NCBI GenBank assembly: GCA_946647055.1
Contig: CAMPCT010000118.1
Span: 1-6,815, forward strand
Length of the DNA: 6,815 bases
From: an uncultured Atopobium sp.
Lineage (GTDB): Bacteria; Actinomycetota; Coriobacteriia; Coriobacteriales; Atopobiaceae
Direction: 5' to 3'
The notes below the pieces were generated by a model. That model was not told the origin of the DNA, searched no databases, and saw only the letters and a list, made by a program, of their open reading frames with translations. Both the position numbers and the translations under genes were made by a program. This document shows, in pieces, positions 5,668 to 6,815 of the stretch; positions within the stretch are counted from its first letter, which is position 1, and each line of letters begins with the position of its first letter.

Positions 5668-6815
5668 ATGTACCTCAATCGCACCAGGGCCCATGCGCGA
5701 CTCGTGCTTCCCCTAATCCTCATGCTCGCCCTTGCCCTCGTCATGCACGCAACCCCCGCGCTCGCCGACGAGGCCATAGAACCCGTCTCCGACATCATCG
5801 TGGACTCCTCGACAGAGGATGCCACAAGCGATGAGGGCGATGTCGTTGTCGACACGGACGAGGACGCCGTGGTCCCAGACGACGATATGGTCCCTACCGA
5901 CGAAGATGTACAGGCAGAAACGACCGATCCCGCTGCCGAGGCGACCACCGTTCCCGATGACGAGCGGGACGACGTCACGGTGACCGATTCCGTCGAGACC
6001 GCTGGGCCTGTCGAAACCGCAGACGAGACGCCCACCGCCCCTGCCGAGGAGCTGCTCAGCGCTGCCGCGCCCGTTGACGACACTGCTGACACTTCGGATA
6101 CGACAGACCCCGAGCCTGACCCCGAGCCCGAGCCTGAACCTGAGGCCACCGGACGCTGGTGGGTCGGAAACCTGGGCAACGGTCTGCAGCGCTACTGGCT
6201 CGTCGATGACGTTCCGGTCGTCGACCAGCTCATCGACCTTGGTGACGGCACCTTCGCCTACGCGCGCCCCGAGGGATACGTCGTGCGTGGTCGTTGGCGC
6301 GACCCCCGCACCGGCTACGTCTACCTTGCTGACAACAACGGCGTCCTCCTCAAGACGGGCTGGTCCGTCTCCAAGAGCTTTGGGCAGGGCACCCAGCGCT
6401 ACTACGTCGACCCGGTGGCCCATGCCTGCGTCCCCGGCTACTCGAAGGACGGCTGGCAGCACTACACGACCACGAGCGGCTACGTCGCGCGCGGGTCCTT
6501 CAAGGACGCGGACGGCATGACGAGCTACGCCAACGCGAACGGCCTCGTGACCGGCTACTTCCCCGCGCGCCTCAACGGCTGGGTGGTCACCAACGCCTAT
6601 GGCCAGGGCACCCAGCGCTACTGGCTTGCCAACGGCCTCGCGACGCGTGGCAAGCTCATACAGACGGGCTCCTCGAGCTGGGCCTACGCACGCCCCGAGG
6701 GCTACGTCGTCCGCGGTCGCTGGGCCGACCCAAAGACCGGCTACGTCTACCTCGCCAACAACAATGGCATCCTCCTCAAGGCGGGATGGACCATCTCGAA
6801 GGAGTTTGGCCAGGG
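5668..6815 (+). CDS. Large secreted cell-wall-associated repeat protein, N-terminal part
   Basis: The frame is open to the window end, giving at least 382 codons with the C-terminus missing. ATG 5668 is chosen because GGAAGGGA (5652-5659) sits eight bases upstream; an in-frame ATG at 5650 has no such site. Residues 1-33 are a signal peptide (R-rich start, LVLPLILMLALALVMHA, cut after ALA at 31-33). Residues 34-161 form a disordered, strongly acidic Asp/Glu/Thr/Val/Pro linker that ends in alternating Pro-Glu/Asp. From residue 162, aromatic- and Gly-rich modules appear with landmarks G-[NQ]-G-x-QRY-[WY], YARPEGYVVRGRW and TGYVYLA-[DN]-NNG-[VI]-LLK. Such modules resemble the cell-wall-binding repeats of coriobacterial surface proteins and lysins. 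No enzymatic domain is visible in this part; one may lie beyond the window, so the role as adhesin, lysin or structural wall protein is open. Confidence 0.85.
   Translation, partial: MYLNRTRAHARLVLPLILMLALALVMHATPALADEAIEPVSDIIVDSSTEDATSDEGDVVVDTDEDAVVPDDDMVPTDEDVQAETTDPAAEATTVPDDERDDVTVTDSVETAGPVETADETPTAPAEELLSAAAPVDDTADTSDTTDPEPDPEPEPEPEATGRWWVGNLGNGLQRYWLVDDVPVVDQLIDLGDGTFAYARPEGYVVRGRWRDPRTGYVYLADNNGVLLKTGWSVSKSFGQGTQRYYVDPVAHACVPGYSKDGWQHYTTTSGYVARGSFKDADGMTSYANANGLVTGYFPARLNGWVVTNAYGQGTQRYWLANGLATRGKLIQTGSSSWAYARPEGYVVRGRWADPKTGYVYLANNNGILLKAGWTISKEFGQ
6151..6576 (+). repeat. 426-bp coding tandem repeat, copy 1
   Basis: Landmarks recur at exactly 426 bases (142 codons): the GNGLQRYW codons at 6175 match GQGTQRYW at 6601, YARPEGYVVRGRW at 6259 matches 6685, and TTTGGGCAGGG at 6379 matches TTTGGCCAGGG at 6805. 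The unit is itself two related halves of ~69 and ~73 codons, with a GQGTQRYY landmark at 6382. The first half has the RPEGYVVRGRW / TGYVYLA blocks. The second has the diverged blocks TSGYVARGSF and SYANANGLVTGYF. Confidence 0.8.
6577..6815 (+). repeat. 426-bp coding tandem repeat, copy 2 (cut by window end)
   Basis: The second copy is in register with copy 1 at an offset of 426 bases and is visible for 239 bases. Most of the differences in the conserved blocks are synonymous (for example GGATAC versus GGCTAC). The joining stretch after GQGTQRYW is diverged (LVDDVPVVDQLIDLGDGTF versus LANGLATRGKLIQTGSSSW). A 19-base string beginning CAGGGCACC is identical at 6385-6403 and 6604-6622. More copies probably follow outside the window. 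Confidence 0.75.

Noticed and set aside
5607..6179. A minus-strand frame with a Ser-Gly run and Ser/Val-rich sequence
   Set aside because: It is the antisense image of the acidic Pro-Glu linker codons. The plus-strand frame has a signal peptide, an RBS and repeats.

Overview
The window is GC-rich, with strong G/C preference at third codon positions, and looks like a chromosomal segment of an actinobacterium. The class Coriobacteriia (Olsenella/Atopobium/Collinsella-like) is my inference. It rests on the MtaB-PhoH-YbeY-DgkA-Era-RecO gene order together with secreted proteins carrying DUF5648-type and cell-wall-binding-type repeats. All genes I support lie on the + strand.

Layout: (1) 1-402 is the C-terminal end of a radical-SAM tRNA methylthiotransferase, best matched to MtaB. 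(2) After a 168-base gap holding promoter-like elements and a foldable leader, 571-1626 encodes a secreted protein with a PPC-like N-terminal domain and three DUF5648-type repeats. (3) A 12-bp GC-rich hairpin followed by TTTT sits just before phoH and is the clearest terminator in the window. A -10-like TAGAAT abuts its 5' arm. (4) 1730-5510 is a tight run: phoH, ybeY, a dgkA-type kinase, a 74-residue peptide gene, era and recO. Gaps range from a 4-base overlap to 42 bases. (5) After a 157-base gap with a near-perfect hairpin and an extended -10-like element, 5668-6815 begins a large secreted repeat protein that runs off the window end.

The housekeeping run joins RNA metabolism (PhoH, YbeY, Era act on RNA or ribosome maturation; MtaB modifies tRNA), lipid-carrier phosphorylation (DgkA/UdpK family) and recombinational repair (RecO). 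The most unusual element is the 74-residue gene between dgkA and era. It has a Nif11-like leader ending in a Gly-Gly site and a 29-residue core with five cysteines in a repeated [S/T]-D-C pattern. It looks like a ribosomally made, modified peptide (RiPP) precursor inside an essential-gene operon, with no maturation enzyme or exporter in the window. Genes for surface proteins flank the conserved cluster, which suggests these junctions are insertion-tolerant.
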